Origin: Hydra vulgaris
Taxonomy: Eukaryota > Cnidaria > Hydrozoa > Anthoathecata > Hydridae
DNA length: 64,000 nt
Direction: 5' to 3'
Assembly (NCBI RefSeq): GCF_038396675.1
Contig: NC_088922.1
Coordinates: 66,525,001-66,589,000 of the forward strand
Both the position numbers and the translations under genes were made by a program. This document shows positions 23,690 through 35,929 of the stretch, piece by piece; within the stretch, counting starts at the first letter, position 1; each line of letters begins with the position of its first letter. Under the pieces are notes generated by a model. That model did no database searches, was not told the origin of the DNA, and saw nothing but the letters and a program-made list of their open reading frames with translations.

Positions 23690-24350
23690 CATCTTTGCTT
23701 CCAACAAGGCTGCAAGCAACCACTATTAGAGTTGGAAGTTACTGGAAGAGAAAAGATGAAGATTGTAGAGCAAGATAACGATTGACAGACGACATAAAAG
23801 ATTGCAAATTATATAAATTAGGAAAGCAAGATGAAGGAAGCGAATTCCAAAGAGCTGATGTTCGAGGAAAAAAACTAGACGAATAAGCGTTTTTGAAGCT
23901 CTTAGGAACAATCACAGAAAAAGGATGAGACTCAATTGAATGACGAGTAACACGAGAATGAATTTTAGTAGATGGCACAAGAGGCGCTAGTTCTTTAGAG
24001 CAGTGACTATTATAGTATTTGTAGAAAAGAGAAAGAGAAACAACATTACGATGATGTGATTATGGTTGGAGGTTGGCTGCAAGATCAGGTCCAACTATGT
24101 TTACAATGCGTCCTTGCACCTTGTTTATAAGAGAAAGGGCATCATTAGAAGATCCGCCTTATATATAGCAACAGTATTCTATACAAGGCCGAATGTGAGA
24201 TTTATAGAGATAGAGAATCGAATCCGAAGTAAAAAAGTGTCAAGCTCGATAAAGAGATGCAACCTAGCAGATGCTAATTTTGCAACGGATTTGATATATG
24301 GTTTTCAAGAAAAATCGGAAGTAAGAGTTAACTCTAGAAGATGTTGGAAG
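23690..24350 (-). mobile_element. CR1-like LINE 3' fragment, reverse strand
   Basis: Minus-strand reading gives the LINE tail: SHPFSVIVPKSFKNAYSSSF, then FPRTSALWNSLPSSCFPNLYNLQ (23790-23910), preceded by sequence matching 1680-2050 of the first LINE (RVVNIVGPDLAANLQP-like near 24080). The 3' words at 23700-23745 match the family end. Confidence 0.87.
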
Positions 24351-24401
24351 CGAATTGGAAAGCATCTGGAATTGTTGAACATGCATAACATTGCTAAGGT
24401 A

Positions 24402-24496
24402 TAATTAATTGGAATAATCCTAAAACACTTTCAGTTATTCCAAATAATTATACTAGAAAAATGAGGAAAACAGTTGAAAAAGTCAGATCGCAATGT
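24402..24496 (+). repeat. Arm 1 of a 95-bp inverted duplication
   Basis: Its reverse complement occurs at 27923-28018 with about one mismatch and one indel. One frame of this arm is open (NWNNPKTLSVIPNNYTRKM). Confidence 0.9.
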
Positions 24497-24719
24497 TGCT
24501 ACCCAAAAAAAGAAATTCTAAACCGGAATAATGGCAACCTAGTGATGACTCACCATTGGAAACCATTTTTTGTTAAATTTAAGAAAAACTTTTATAATAT
24601 TACGCAGGAATGACGTCATTATTGTAATCATTTTTGTAACGTATTGTAGTTTGAAAATGGCTCCACCTATATGAGCCAAAATATCACATTAAAAATTTAA
24701 AAGAATTTTAATATAATAA

Positions 24720-24880
24720 ATAGTATGTTACTATAATTGACGTAATTTCAATTATATATATATATTCATATAAAGTATATTTCATATTATATAAAGTATA
24801 TTTACTTGAATATATAAAGTATATTTCATACTTTGAAATATACTTTATATATTAATATAAAGTATATTTCAAAGTACATT
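24720..24880. repeat. Cluster of ATATAAAGTATATTT words
   Basis: At least four direct copies and one inverted copy (GAAATATACTTTATATATT near 24830) of the same 15-base word. Confidence 0.75.
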
Positions 24881-24949
24881 TTTAGAAATTATGTTCTCGT
24901 TTTCAATTTTAAGTTATGTGATTTTTCCATGTGACATTTTCGTCAAAAA

Positions 24950-25930
24950 GAACACCAAGAAACTTCATGGAGTGTTTTCTTTTTATAATTTGATTCCCAA
25001 TACTAACATTTGGAGGCTTTAGAGGAACTTCGTCCCTTTAATAAAGGCGATGAAAAAAAAAAGATTGTTTTGGTTAAATTTAATGAGAATTTATTTGTAT
25101 CAAACCATTCAGTTACTTTGAAAAGTTATTTGTTGACTGTTTTAAATAGTGTTTTTACCATCAGCAAAAAAAATTTGTTTGCTATCATCAGCAAATAAAA
25201 TTGAGTCTAAAATATTCGAATCTTTGTTAAAACTGTTAATGTAAATTGAAAACAAAAGCTAATATGATTCCTTAAGGATCCATATTAGGAAAAGTCATAA
25301 TATGTTCCTTTGAGGAACTCCACATGTGATTATCTAAATTTCAGTTTTACCACCATCATAAGAAAAATACTGTTTTTTATTATACAAGCAGTTTTTAAGC
25401 CAAACTATATTTGTATTCTTTACTCCGTAATTTACTAGTTTTTTCAATAAAATATGGTGTCAACTGTGTCAAAGGTTTTGCTAAGATCTATAAAAATCCC
25501 TATTTTTTATATTTGTTATGTTTTTTTATGTATTTTTATGTCTCTTTTACCAAACCTTGAAAATTATTAAGGAAAAGTTTAAAAATAGCTCGGTCTTTTT
25601 TGAACCCAAGCTGTTTGTTACACATAATATTGTTTCTAGAAAAGAGAGTAGTCTGTTATATAATACTTATTCCAGTATTTTAGAGAAGCAAGAGTTAATG
25701 GATTTAGGTCTATAATTAGAAACATTAGAAGAACCTTCTGATTTAAAAACCGGTATAACTCTTGCAGTTTTAAAATTTTCTGAAAATATTCCTTGTTTTA
25801 AAGAAAGATTCAATATATGCAATAATGGTATTTTCAAATAGTCCATAGATTTTATTACAACATCATTGCATCATTATATCAACATCTTATTTCATCAACT
25901 TTTAACCCTTTTTTTAGTTTTAACGTTTGA
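24950..25930 (-). mobile_element. LINE reverse transcriptase fragment, reverse strand
   Basis: Minus strand reads GIFIDLSKTFDTVDTIF (about 25450-25500), a GVPQ block near 25315 and ILFADDSKQIFFADGKN (25160-25205), the RT catalytic motifs, followed by a C-terminal region with frameshifts. It is a different family from the CR1 copies and resembles the fragment at 26520-27950. Confidence 0.8.
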
Positions 25931-26519
25931 AAAGAATTTTAAAAGCGTTTTAATAACTCAATTTCAGTTAGTTTATTGTTGGTCATTGTTTTATTAGTAT
26001 ATGACTCTACGCTAAATTTACCAGGCTTTGGCTTTAAGGCTAAATTTTGTCCTACACCAACAAAAACCTGATTAAATGTTTTTTCAATTGTTGATTTATT
26101 AAATATATAAATGTCATTATTTTTAAAAATTAGTTATCACCTATTACTCTTAAATGACATTCCAGGTTTTCTGAGTGCCGCCTTTGAGTTTCAGTAAGTG
26201 GTTTAAACAATAATTTTTCTTAGAACAACCTATAACTAGCTCAAAAATACCTTATACTTTGATTTTCTGTCTGTGTGTATTCGTTTTACATAATCCTTTA
26301 CAACATATAAAGTCCAGATAAGAAAAATTAAAATACAAACATAGATCTAATATTTAGTATTGGTCTATTATTTAAATAGATGATAGATTTCAATATGTGT
26401 ATATGTAATAATCTACCGAAATCTATAATCTATTTATTGTTATTATCTTATTTAAAAATAAAAACTTCGTCAGGGTAAAATTTCATTATACTAAGGTATA
26501 ATGAAATTTTATGATCCAA

Positions 26520-27950
26520 AGTTTTCAAAAATATTTTTAATTGAGAAAATGAAGCTTTTAAATATCGTTTTGAAGACTGGAAAAGTAATCGATTAATCAA
26601 AATTTAGTAAAACAATCCTATTCCAAAGATATGGTGCACAATATGAAATATAAAATTGATTAAATCTTATTTTACAAAACGGTTCATTTACGTAATAATT
26701 ATTTTTTAAGGTGTATTTGTTTATGGGTTTCAAAATAAATGAATCTTTAAAAACTAAATAACATAAAACATTAAATACATTTAGTTCATATACATTGAGT
26801 ATTCTCGTTTCCATAAAAGTATTCTAGTATTTGAGAATCGATCTGCAAAATTGATTATACGCTTAGCGTGTTTCTGACGGGGGTTAAGACGCCTTAACTT
26901 ACTTTTGCCTGAACTTCTCAAGCAGTAGTTGCATAATTTATATAACTGTGAACAAATGAGTATTAAATTTGTGTTAATCTTTTTTTATTTAAATAAATTT
27001 TGACTTTGTATGAGATTCCAATACTTTTAGACACTTTAGTGCAAATGTAATTAATAAGTTGTTTCAAGTGATGTTCTTGTCAAGAAAAACACCCGAAAAT
27101 TTTGTCAACTTTTTTATTTGATCAGCTTGATCAATAAAAAGTTGCAGCATATTTGTGGGTAAGGAACATTTTTTGGAGAGGGGATGAACAAGAACCCATT
27201 TTGTTTTGTTTATGTTTAAGGTTAATTTGTTACATTTGAATAAATTTGATACTTTTTGAAGTTCATCATTCATAGTCGAAAAGAGTAAACATCATTATTA
27301 GAAAATGACTAATTAGAGAAGGACCAATCATCTGCAAAAATGACACTTAAAAGATTTGAGGTTTTATAAAAGTCATTTACGTAAATCAAGAATAAAAGTG
27401 GCTCAAGAATAGAACCTTACGGAACACCACAGGATATTTCTAACAAGTTTTTTTGATATACATTATAATGGACAAGTTGTTTTTGACTTGATAAATAGCT
27501 TTTGAAACCGTTGTAAAACTCTGCTATATATTCCGTAATGTTTAAGTTTATGGAGTAAATATCGTGAACTACAATATCAAACGCTTTAGATGAATCAATA
27601 AAAAGGCCTAATGTAAATTGAGAATTTTCAAAAGAATCGAAGATTTTGCGTACAAACTTAATAATTGTTTAGTTGAGTTATTTTTTTAAAAACAAAATTG
27701 CTATTTGTATAATAGATTATTATTATTGAAATAATTGTACATTCTATAGTATATAATTTTTTCTAAGACTTTTGAGAAGGTAGAAAGGACGTAAATAGGG
27801 CGATAATTCCAGATATTAATTCCGTATCCTTTTTTAAAAATTGGAAAGATGTTGGCAATTTTTATTCAGGAAAAATTCCATTATCAAGAGATGATAAACA
27901 TTAAACTTTTGTATAAAAATTAAACATTGCGATCTGACTTTTTCAACTGT
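26520..27950 (-). mobile_element. LINE reverse transcriptase fragment, reverse strand
   Basis: Minus strand reads NIFPIFKKGYGINIWNYRPI at about 27790-27860, CGVP*GSILEPLLFLIYVND (27380-27430), SVIFADDWSF (27320), LQKVSNLFKCNKLTLNINKT (27190-27260), and a tail FNQFYISYCAPYLWNRIVLL at 26600-26670. This is a nearly complete RT-to-C-terminus stretch in the correct order, but with stops. Confidence 0.85.
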
Positions 27951-28018
27951 TTTCCTCATTTTTCTAGTATAATTTTTTGGAATAACTGAAAGTGTTTTAG
28001 GATTATTCCAATTAATTA
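27923..28018 (-). repeat. Arm 2 of a 95-bp inverted duplication
   Basis: Reverse complement of 24402-24496. It lies directly upstream of the LINE RT fragment. Confidence 0.9.
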
Positions 28019-28087
28019 GATAAACTTTAAATAACTTTTAACTGTTCATAACATTCTATGATTATGTTTCAATTAATTTCATCAGCT

Positions 28088-28135
28088 CTTACTCCCTCCT
28101 CCTCCTCTTCCTCCTCCTCCTTCTTCCTCCTCCAG
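28088..28135. repeat. CTC-rich microsatellite
   Basis: (CTC)n/(CTT)n run, one of the few GC-containing simple repeats here. Confidence 0.9.
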
Positions 28136-28139
28136 CTTT

Positions 28140-28860
28140 ATTTTTTTAAAGAGATTTGTAGATTTTTTCAAACTCTTCAAAGGATAAATCAGAAAATAAC
28201 TCATTAGAATAAATAGAATTATCCGTAGGTACTAAGAAATTACTAAATAAGGCTTCGGTGTTTGGAACCTTTTTAGTAAGTTTCGTACCAATGATGAATT
28301 GGTTGAGTTCTTGAGCTATAATAATAGGCTCATATATGCTTTTGTTACCAACTTTGTTACCAAGCATCTGGGGTGAGGAGTATGAGAACAAATTTTGTTT
28401 TCATTATGAATTCATTTTTAAATGTTCTTTTTTTAAGAAATTTGTCATACAGCGTTATCTCTTTTTTTGATGATTTTAATATTCCGGTTTTTCAATGTAT
28501 ATGGATAACTATCCATGGGTTCAACTACATTTTGGAATTGATAACGTTTCGCGACGTTAAAATTATCTTGTACTACCTCCATGTTTCTGAGTTTTGAGAT
28601 AAAACTTTAGGAGATGGCAAATTTTTTATATAACTTATGTTTTCTCCGCAATTTTTATAACTTAAGTTTCAATACAGTAGAAAAACATTATTTGAGGTTC
28701 GCAATCAATAAATCAGTTTTTGTCAAAAAAAATTTTTTATCTCCGGAAATGTATTATTGTAATGTTTTGAAATATTTTAAAAACCTATCGTAGACTTTGA
28801 AAGTGCGTTTTATCTGTAATAATTCTTTCCAGTTTTTAGAAGATAAAAGGCCGGGTGAAT
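28140..28860. other. No gene recognised
   Basis: Open frames of 81 (minus, 28146-28391) and 74 residues (plus, 28373-28597) overlap head to head. The minus one ends FSDLSFEEFEKIYKSL, which looks like real protein sequence, and it starts in sequence that continues open upstream. It may be an N-terminal scrap of the adjacent LINE or of a host exon; I cannot assign it. Confidence 0.3.
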
Positions 28861-28879
28861 AAAAAAAGCAATTGCTTTT

Positions 28880-29093
28880 ACTCAATAATTGGTCAGCTTT
28901 ACATGAAAAAAAACTTTAGCAATTTTACTCAAACTTTTTTTCACGTATTTATCACGTAAAGCTGAACAATTACTCCAAAAAAGTTTTGTATTTTGTACTT
29001 CATTTTCCCCTTAAAAAAAAAAAAAAAAAGGCTCAATTTTTAATATGTTTTAGGACTTTCAGATTCCCCCTCCCTGGATCCGTCACTGCATAA
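28880..29093. mobile_element. Possible small hAT-type non-autonomous element end
   Basis: An inverted pair (AATTGGTCAGCTTTACATGA near 28884 and TCACGTAAAGCTGAACAATT near 28950) is followed by GGATCCGTCACTG at 29081-29093, whose reverse complement starts CAGTGACGGATCC, a hAT-like terminus. No second terminus found. Confidence 0.35.
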
Positions 29094-29780
29094 CTTAGGC
29101 CTTTATAGTTTTCAAAGAAAGTGGAGTTGGTATTCGGTACAAGAAGGCCCTAGGTACACAAACTTTCCTTATTTGCTGTACAGTATTTATTTCGCGGTTT
29201 ACAAATTAATTATTAATTACAAAATTAAGTAGAAGATGTAGGTGCTTACTCTTCCACCTGCTTTTGAGTTTGTAAATTTAGAAAACTTCCAACTTTTCTA
29301 TTTGTTGTGGAATAGTGGAATACTTACTTTAATTTTATCTATGCTGGCATACTTGTGCATTTTTATAAAAAAGGAATAACAGAAAAAAAAAAAAAAAACT
29401 GATGAAAACTCCGAGGTTTATTATTGTTATACATGTAACAAGGAATGTTTCCATATCATATTTTTAATGTTTGAATCTTTATAATTTACTAACTTCATTA
29501 CTATTTTTTCCGATTTTTTGAACCTATCTTTTCTGTTCTGTGTGCCTGTCCAATAGTAACTCTTTTATGTTGAGATTTTATGTTTTCAAATACTTTAATG
29601 ACCTTTAACTTAGTTTCTTCCTAGCTTTCCGTCCTATAGTCCTAATTTTTTTTTCTTCTGTTTTTTCGATTTCTGTTTTGTTGTGAAATTTTTTCTCTAG
29701 GTCATGAACTTTTTTTTCTTAAATGTTAAAATTAGGACTCTCTTCAATATCTCTTTGAACAAATTAATATTTTTTTAATC
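29094..29780. other. No gene seen
   Basis: AT-rich spacer with poly-A at 29380-29397. No coding signal. Confidence 0.6.
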
Positions 29781-29789
29781 GTTCCCCAG

Positions 29790-30112
29790 TTGGCATAGGA
29801 TATAAAAAAATACGTATTTTGAATGTTTTGGACGTCTTTTAAACGTTCAAAAGACGTATTTTTTTGTTACTGACATTTTCAAGTTCTATTTTCCTTGATT
29901 TGTTTTCTTTAAACAAAGTTTTATTTAATTCTTTTACTGATAATATTTCTAAAATTAAGGCTTGATTTGAGCTTAAAATTATCTAACAACTAAATTGACG
30001 GTTTAATTATCAAAACATCTATTCTATTCCTTTGCGGGCACAAGGCATATTTTATACATTTATAAAACGTTTTAAAAACTTATTTAAACACGTCTTGTGC
30101 CCACTGGGTTTT
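29790..30112. mobile_element. GTGCCCACTGGGT-ended repeat fragment(s)
   Basis: Contains the AACGTTTTAAAAACTTATTT style and ends CTTGTGCCCACTGGGT at 30095-30110. The same terminus occurs at 51727 (inverted) and 56163-56178. A nearby hairpin ATACGT...ACGTAT with GACGTCTTTTAAACGTTC (29800-29865) is related. Probably two nested fragments. Confidence 0.6.
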
Positions 30113-30774
30113 TTAAATTGAACTCCAACTTTGGATTAAGAAAGATAGGTTTTGTGATTTAAAATTGCAATCCCAGTAAGCTATTCATTAGGGATTAAAT
30201 GTTAAATTACCTAATATACTGGAATTGTGTCAGTAGCTTCTTTTGAAAGGGTTTTGCTGTGTTTGCATTTATTCTGTTGTTAGATAAATTTAAGTTTCCG
30301 CTGATGAGCTTAAGAATGCCGCTTTGCTGTTTTTAAAACATTTCTTTAAATATTTTTCGAACAATACTTATTTAAACTTCTTTATTGCCATTAATGCAAT
30401 GTTTTGTTGATAATTTTTTTGATTTTTTATAAAAACAAACAAACAATCTTTTTTACGATTGTAAAAAAATTACTCATTCACCCCAAGCATTTTAAGATCC
30501 TTTAACTTTTTTCTTGTTATCAACAAAAAAACTTCATCTAAAAACTTATTCTTTCATCGTAAACCTGTCTTTAAAATTAGAAAAAATAAACTCATCGATG
30601 AAAATAAAAACTTTCAGTTTAACGAGGCTTTAAAAAATGTCGACCAATCAAAAATAATCTCAATTTGGTAGAAATTTTTAAATTTATCTCAATTTGGTTG
30701 AAAATATGCTTTGGTTTCACTACTAAGTACATGATATTTCACATCGTAATATAAAACTTGTATAAAAATATCAC

Positions 30775-33700
30775 GGACTACTAAAATAACGGGACACGAA
30801 ACTTCAAATCGATACTAAAACAACGACAGGGCCGATCGTAAATGGCAATGCTAGTTTGATTTAACAAAGAAGTTATGCAAAACTTTCATTAATCTAATCA
30901 TATTCACAATTTAGATTACATTAAAGTGATATAAATTTATATTACACATATAATGTATATATTTTTTATCAGAATTGTACTTGTACTGATAAAATATAGA
31001 TAATGCAATAGAAATATGGGAGATATTTACAACCTTAAAAAAAACCTTTTTTTTTTGAGAAAGATTGCTAGTTTTATTGAAAAATATGGAGTTTATTGAT
31101 TTTTTAAAGTAGTAAAACTAAAAAATTGCATTTAGTAGTTTGTAATTTAAGTTATTTATTTTAAGTTATGAATCTATTAAATATTGCAAAGACTTTGTAA
31201 CACTTTATCAAAATGTTATGTCATATTTATAATAAGAAATAATGGTGTTACTACTATTAGTTATAATCCTGCCAAGAAATTGTTCAATTGTTAATTGTAC
31301 CACAAATTATTTAACATCAATTTCAGAAGAAAAGCTTCATATTTACATGTTTCCAAGTGACACACAAAGGTGATAATATTGGTTGTCATCTATTCCAAAT
31401 GCGTTTGAAAAAGTAACTTCAAATATGTGTGAGTGTGAAAAACACTGGCCACCAGGCTGCGAAATGCACAAGCCTCCTCGATCAAAGTTTGAGGTAAGCA
31501 TCCCTAAAGTTGTTTTTATTGATAAATCTTACAATGACAAATTTTATTAATATTTTTTTTTTTAGGTTATAATTTATCCAACATCTATTTTTCCTGGTTG
31601 CAAATCTTTAATGGTGCGTAAATTAGCCTCAACACAACCAAGATCTACAAATATAAATAAAATTTCTTTAACATCACAAAATGCAATACCTGATAAAATG
31701 GATGATTTCAGATGTATATTAAACCAAGAGTTAATTTCAGAGAAGGTCACCTCATTGGATATAGTGAGGACAACCCCACTAAAATTGTAAAAATATTATT
31801 AGTCCTTATAATTAAACCTATGTTTGGTAAACCTTCTTTTGTTTGTAGAATTGTACCAATATTCAAACTGTCAGTACACTTTCTTTGCGATTTAATCATA
31901 AACATTAATAAACAAGCAATTTATGCAGGAGGAGAATTATTGTGTCTCATCAGATAACCATCCCGCAAATCGAAGTGTTTACCAAAGTTTTATTGTTGAT
32001 AAAAGCTTTCCATGGCAAGGTGTTATAAAAAAAGAAAAACTAGTTATTATTTTCATGACTCATTTCACTTGTTTAAAAGTATAAAAAACAATTTGTTTAC
32101 GGAAAAAACACAAGCAATTAGTTTAAAAATTAATAATCAACCTCTCTCTCATATTGTTTAATTATATAACAGACAGAAATTGTGTGTTGCCAAGACTACA
32201 AAGCTTTCACGCAAGTTAGTGTACCCTAGTTTGATTGATAGACAAAATGTTGCAAACATGGTTGCTGTATTTAATGAAAAAAGCATTGAGATTAGCTAAT
32301 TTTGAGAACACTGCCTGTTTTTTGGCACCAATTGTTTCATTATGAAACATGCTAGATGTAATGAAGAAAGGTTGTGATGTTTTACTTAATTATACCAATA
32401 GGTCTCCTTTCCAGCCACTCGATGACCTTAGATTTAAAGAATTTTTAGCATTTGCAGATGCAACTTCTAAGATTTCAGAGAAAAAGGGATTTAAGCGTCA
32501 TAATACTTTTACACCAGAAACAAAACATGCTTTAGTTAACTTCCTACAAGGATTGGTAGAATTAATAAAAAAAACTGCTTTCAGAAGATCACCGATATGT
32601 TTTTTTTGGTATTTATGTTGTATCACCGATATGTTATTTCTGGCATCTACAGGTAAAATTATTTTTGTGTTATATATATTTAAGAAATTGTTGTACATTT
32701 AAAATCTAAAAAACAAATATTTCTCTCATTTATTTATTTAAAAGTATTCATTTTTAATATACATAAGTTTTTATTTGACAATTGCTATTTTAACTATAAT
32801 TTAATACTAAGTTCAACTCAATTTATTTTGTCTAATCTTTTGTAAACTTGTCTGTAGTAACTTGTCTTTTGTAAACTGTCTGTAGAAAACTAAGTGAAGG
32901 AAATTATTTCATCTCAGCAGAACAAGTATTAAACAGTTTGCACCGTCAGCGGTTAAAATTATTCAGCAATTTATTATTATACAGCAAATTATTCTTTGTA
33001 TGAAACTGACATTCATTGCTCACGCATACATTCAGGTTGTTGCACAATGAATCTAATGGAAGAGGATACTATTTATCTAGATGAATGTTCAATTAATGCA
33101 GACAATGAATCTATTAATGATCAGGAGAACGCTGCACTTTTTTATATAGCTGGTTATGTACAGTACAAGATCGATCCGGAGCGTGTAGTTAATACAACAT
33201 CACAGTTAGCTAGTTCTGAATTTACAGATTATGTTTCACGTGGTAAATTGCGTTATCCTGGTGATACTCTTTTCCAGCTTTTTTGTTTTTGTTATTTACT
33301 ATTTAACAGCGTTCCAAAGTCTGAAAAACGTTTTCAATGTGTTGTTTTTTTTAAATAAATTATTTTTATTCTTGCATTCAATATTACCATTTGATTTAGA
33401 AACAGACAGTATAAATATTACAAAAGTGTCTCAATAATAACTAACAGTTTCTTGAAAGGAGTTACGACCCTTGAAGATACATCTGATATTGTTTCATTAA
33501 TCATTGAGGACAGAAAAAGAAAGAAACTCAATAATTAATGGTCTGATCTTTTAGTTTTTGTTGGTGATCTAATTAGTAAAGTTTTGAAATGTATTTATAG
33601 TTTTACATTTCTTTATAATTATATATTTATTACTATGATATGAATATAATTATATATTTATTAATATGATATGAATGTAATGATATAAATATAATATATG

Positions 33701-33908
33701 ATTAATAATGATTAACAGTGTCTTTAAAAATGATTATTTCCAGCTAATTTACAGATAATTTAAAGTATTTTTGTATCTTTTGTAAAATATTTTTGCTGAT
33801 CGTTATTTTATTGTTTAATAATAGAAGTGTTTCGCTTTTTTTTTTCATCGGCCCTATCGTCAAAACTACATGAAATAAGAGTTTTGCGTCCCGTTGTTTT
33901 AGTAGTCC
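30775..33908 (+). mobile_element. P-like DNA transposon with THAP domain, decayed
   Basis: The ends pair over about 28 bp: GGACTACTAAAATAACGGGA on the left and the reverse complement GGACTACTAAAACAACGGGA on the right. A second matching block (GGGCCGAT) lies about 55 bp inside each end. The interior on the plus strand codes in pieces for a THAP DNA-binding domain followed by transposase segments. About 3.1 kb, the size of P elements. The terminal target duplication is not clear. Confidence 0.78.
31270..33530 (+). pseudogene. P-like (THAP9/P-element type) transposase pseudogene
   Basis: From 31281: PRNCSIVNCTTNY.. with C2..C and later CECEKHWPPGCEMHKPPRSK, the C2CH plus HWP layout of THAP domains. 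The initiator position reads CTG instead of ATG, and TGA TAA follow SDTQR at about 31371. A GT/AG intron (about 31494-31564) leads to IIYPTSIFPGCKSL. Later segments: TKLSRKLVYPSLIDRQNVAN (32200-32250), NMLDVMKKGCDVLLNYTNRS through FTPETKHALVNFLQGLVELI (32349-32575), and SINDQENAALFYIAGYVQYK (33112-33171), the YI.GY block near the C-terminus of this family. Many stops; not functional. Confidence 0.75.
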
Positions 33909-33909
33909 T

Positions 33910-34145
33910 TGCTACACTATCTATTAAGTACCTGAGAGTACTACACCATCTACTAAGCACCTAAAAGTACTACACTATCTATTGAGCACCAAAGAGTACT
34001 ACACCATCTTTTAAGCACCTAAGAGTGCGACATCATCTATTAGACACCTAAGTGTGCAACCCCATCTTTTAAGTACTAAAGATTACTACACCATCTTTTA
34101 AGCACCAAAGAGTACTACACCATCTTTTAAGCACCTAGGAGTACT
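33910..34145. repeat. 29-bp minisatellite, about 8 diverged copies
   Basis: The unit contains CTACACCATCTTTTAAGCAC then CTAAGAGTA. Starts two bases after the P-like TIR. Confidence 0.9.
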
Positions 34146-35150
34146 TAAAATAAACTCAAAAAAGTCACTAAAGAAATTTTAAAAAGAAAAGAAAAGAAGA
34201 GGATATATGGCTAAGATCAAAATTTGACTTGACTGGTAACTCACAAACATTTGAAGAAAACATTGTATTAAGTTGTAAAATGGAAACAGAATACAGTGCA
34301 CAAAATATTTTGCAATGGTTGAAAAGAAAGCAAGGAAAACAGAATGTAGTTACTCCAGATGTGACTTCTGCAGAGCTTTTAAAGTTTATAGCTTTGAAAT
34401 AATAAATTGTAAAAGAAATTGTACGGAAATTGTAACAATATTGGTTATAACAAGCAGCAATACTGGCGTCAGAAACAAAGCTTGTACTCTCCTTGAGACA
34501 GCACTTGGTAGAAATGTTTTTCTTTTTGCTTAACTCCATCATACCTTAGAGATAGTAGCTGAAAAAGCGTTTTCTACATGTGATTACATACAGTCTGTTG
34601 GTCCAGGTTCATGAGGTATTAGAGTTTTGTAAACAAATTGGAATTTCTTTTTCCCAATAATAACGTTAAGAACCAAAGTGTTTAACTGACCTTCTTTAAT
34701 TAGATGTTGCAGCGCCAGTAACTGTTTGCGAGTTCGCTAAAGATAAATGTAATTGATAAATAGTAGTGAACGCCAGACAAGTGTGTATTTTTTATATAGA
34801 CTTTTATAATATAGGAAAATCTTAAAGGGTTACACTTTTATAAAACCTACATGTTTTATAAAATAAAAGATAAAAACTCAAGGATATAAATAAAAAATAA
34901 AAACCAAACCGATACCGACCTGAAATTTTTCAATAAGTCTTTTCCAAGCCTTTTATTTAAAAAGTTTTATTTATTTGCAAACAAGTAATTTAATTCCATC
35001 AACATTATATTTCTCAGCAAGTTTTATTATTTTGTAACCAAGGAAAACCTTAAGCATAGGCGAACTAGACAGCCGCCTAGTGCCCCCGATCAGTAGAGCC
35101 TCTCAGTTACACAAAACTTTTTAAAAGATTTAAAGATTTTCTCAAGTTTG
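34146..35150. other. No gene recognised
   Basis: A plus-strand stretch at 34200-34400 (TFEENIVLSCKMETEYSAQNI in one frame, then QWLKRKQGKQNVVTPDVTSA in the same frame) looks like protein-coding debris of unknown origin. The patch at 35054-35105 (AGGCGAACTAGACAGCCGCC) is GC-rich and resembles a transposon terminus, possibly of the hAT scrap downstream. Confidence 0.4.
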
Positions 35151-35485
35151 TTTACAAAAAGAATTTTATTTTTCATTGCAAATCCCAAAGGAGTTTTTTA
35201 GTTATATAAATTCTTCGAGCATTGATAGAATTCTGTTAACGTGGGTAGAAATTTAAATTAAAAAGTGTCATTACAAAAAGAAAGTTATTTTTCATCACAA
35301 TTCCCAAAGTGGTTGTATAGTTATATAAATTCTTTGAATATTAATTGGTAAGTTGTAATCAATCGAAAATTTGTCTACAAAAAGAAAGTTGTTTTTATCG
35401 CAGTTCCCAAAGGGTTTTTAAAGTTATACTTATTCTGCAATTCCGAAAGGTGTTTTATAGTTTTATAAATTCTTTAAACGTTGTT
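35150..35485. repeat. Degenerate tandem repeat, about 100 bp unit
   Basis: ACAAAAAGAAAGTT, ATTCCCAAAG and AGTTATATAAATTCTTTGAA recur in the same order three to four times with diverging spacing. Confidence 0.8.
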
Positions 35486-35929
35486 AGATAACTATCTACA
35501 ATCTATTAAACAAATTGATTATAAGGTCGTTTAAAAAAAGTAGGAAACTAATCGGTTTTTACTATAATAATAATAACGAAGAGCTAAATTACGTAATTAA
35601 ATTAACTTAATAAATGAGGAATTAACCTTACTTGTTGCATTTTTTTTTGTAGGTGAAAGTGTTAAAACGTTCTTTCTACAGAAAGAAATAATTTTTATTA
35701 TCTGCTATTTCTTCTTTTAAAATTAAGTTTTCGCTTTTAATTACTTCCATTTTTCCTCTATTATGTTAATTTAATCACCAAAGATTTTCAATAATGTATT
35801 CTCATGTAATTAAATGTTGAAGGACGAGAGACAGTTGACTAGGAAACACAAAAAAATGTCCATTGACTTCATTTCAATTGAGTAGTTTCTTGTAGAACCG
35901 AAGTAATTATTCTGGTCGGTGATAATGCC

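Noticed and set aside
24066..24404. 112-residue plus-strand frame
   Set aside because: Antisense to the CR1-like LINE fragment.
28373..28597. 74-residue plus-strand frame
   Set aside because: No motif; probably chance.
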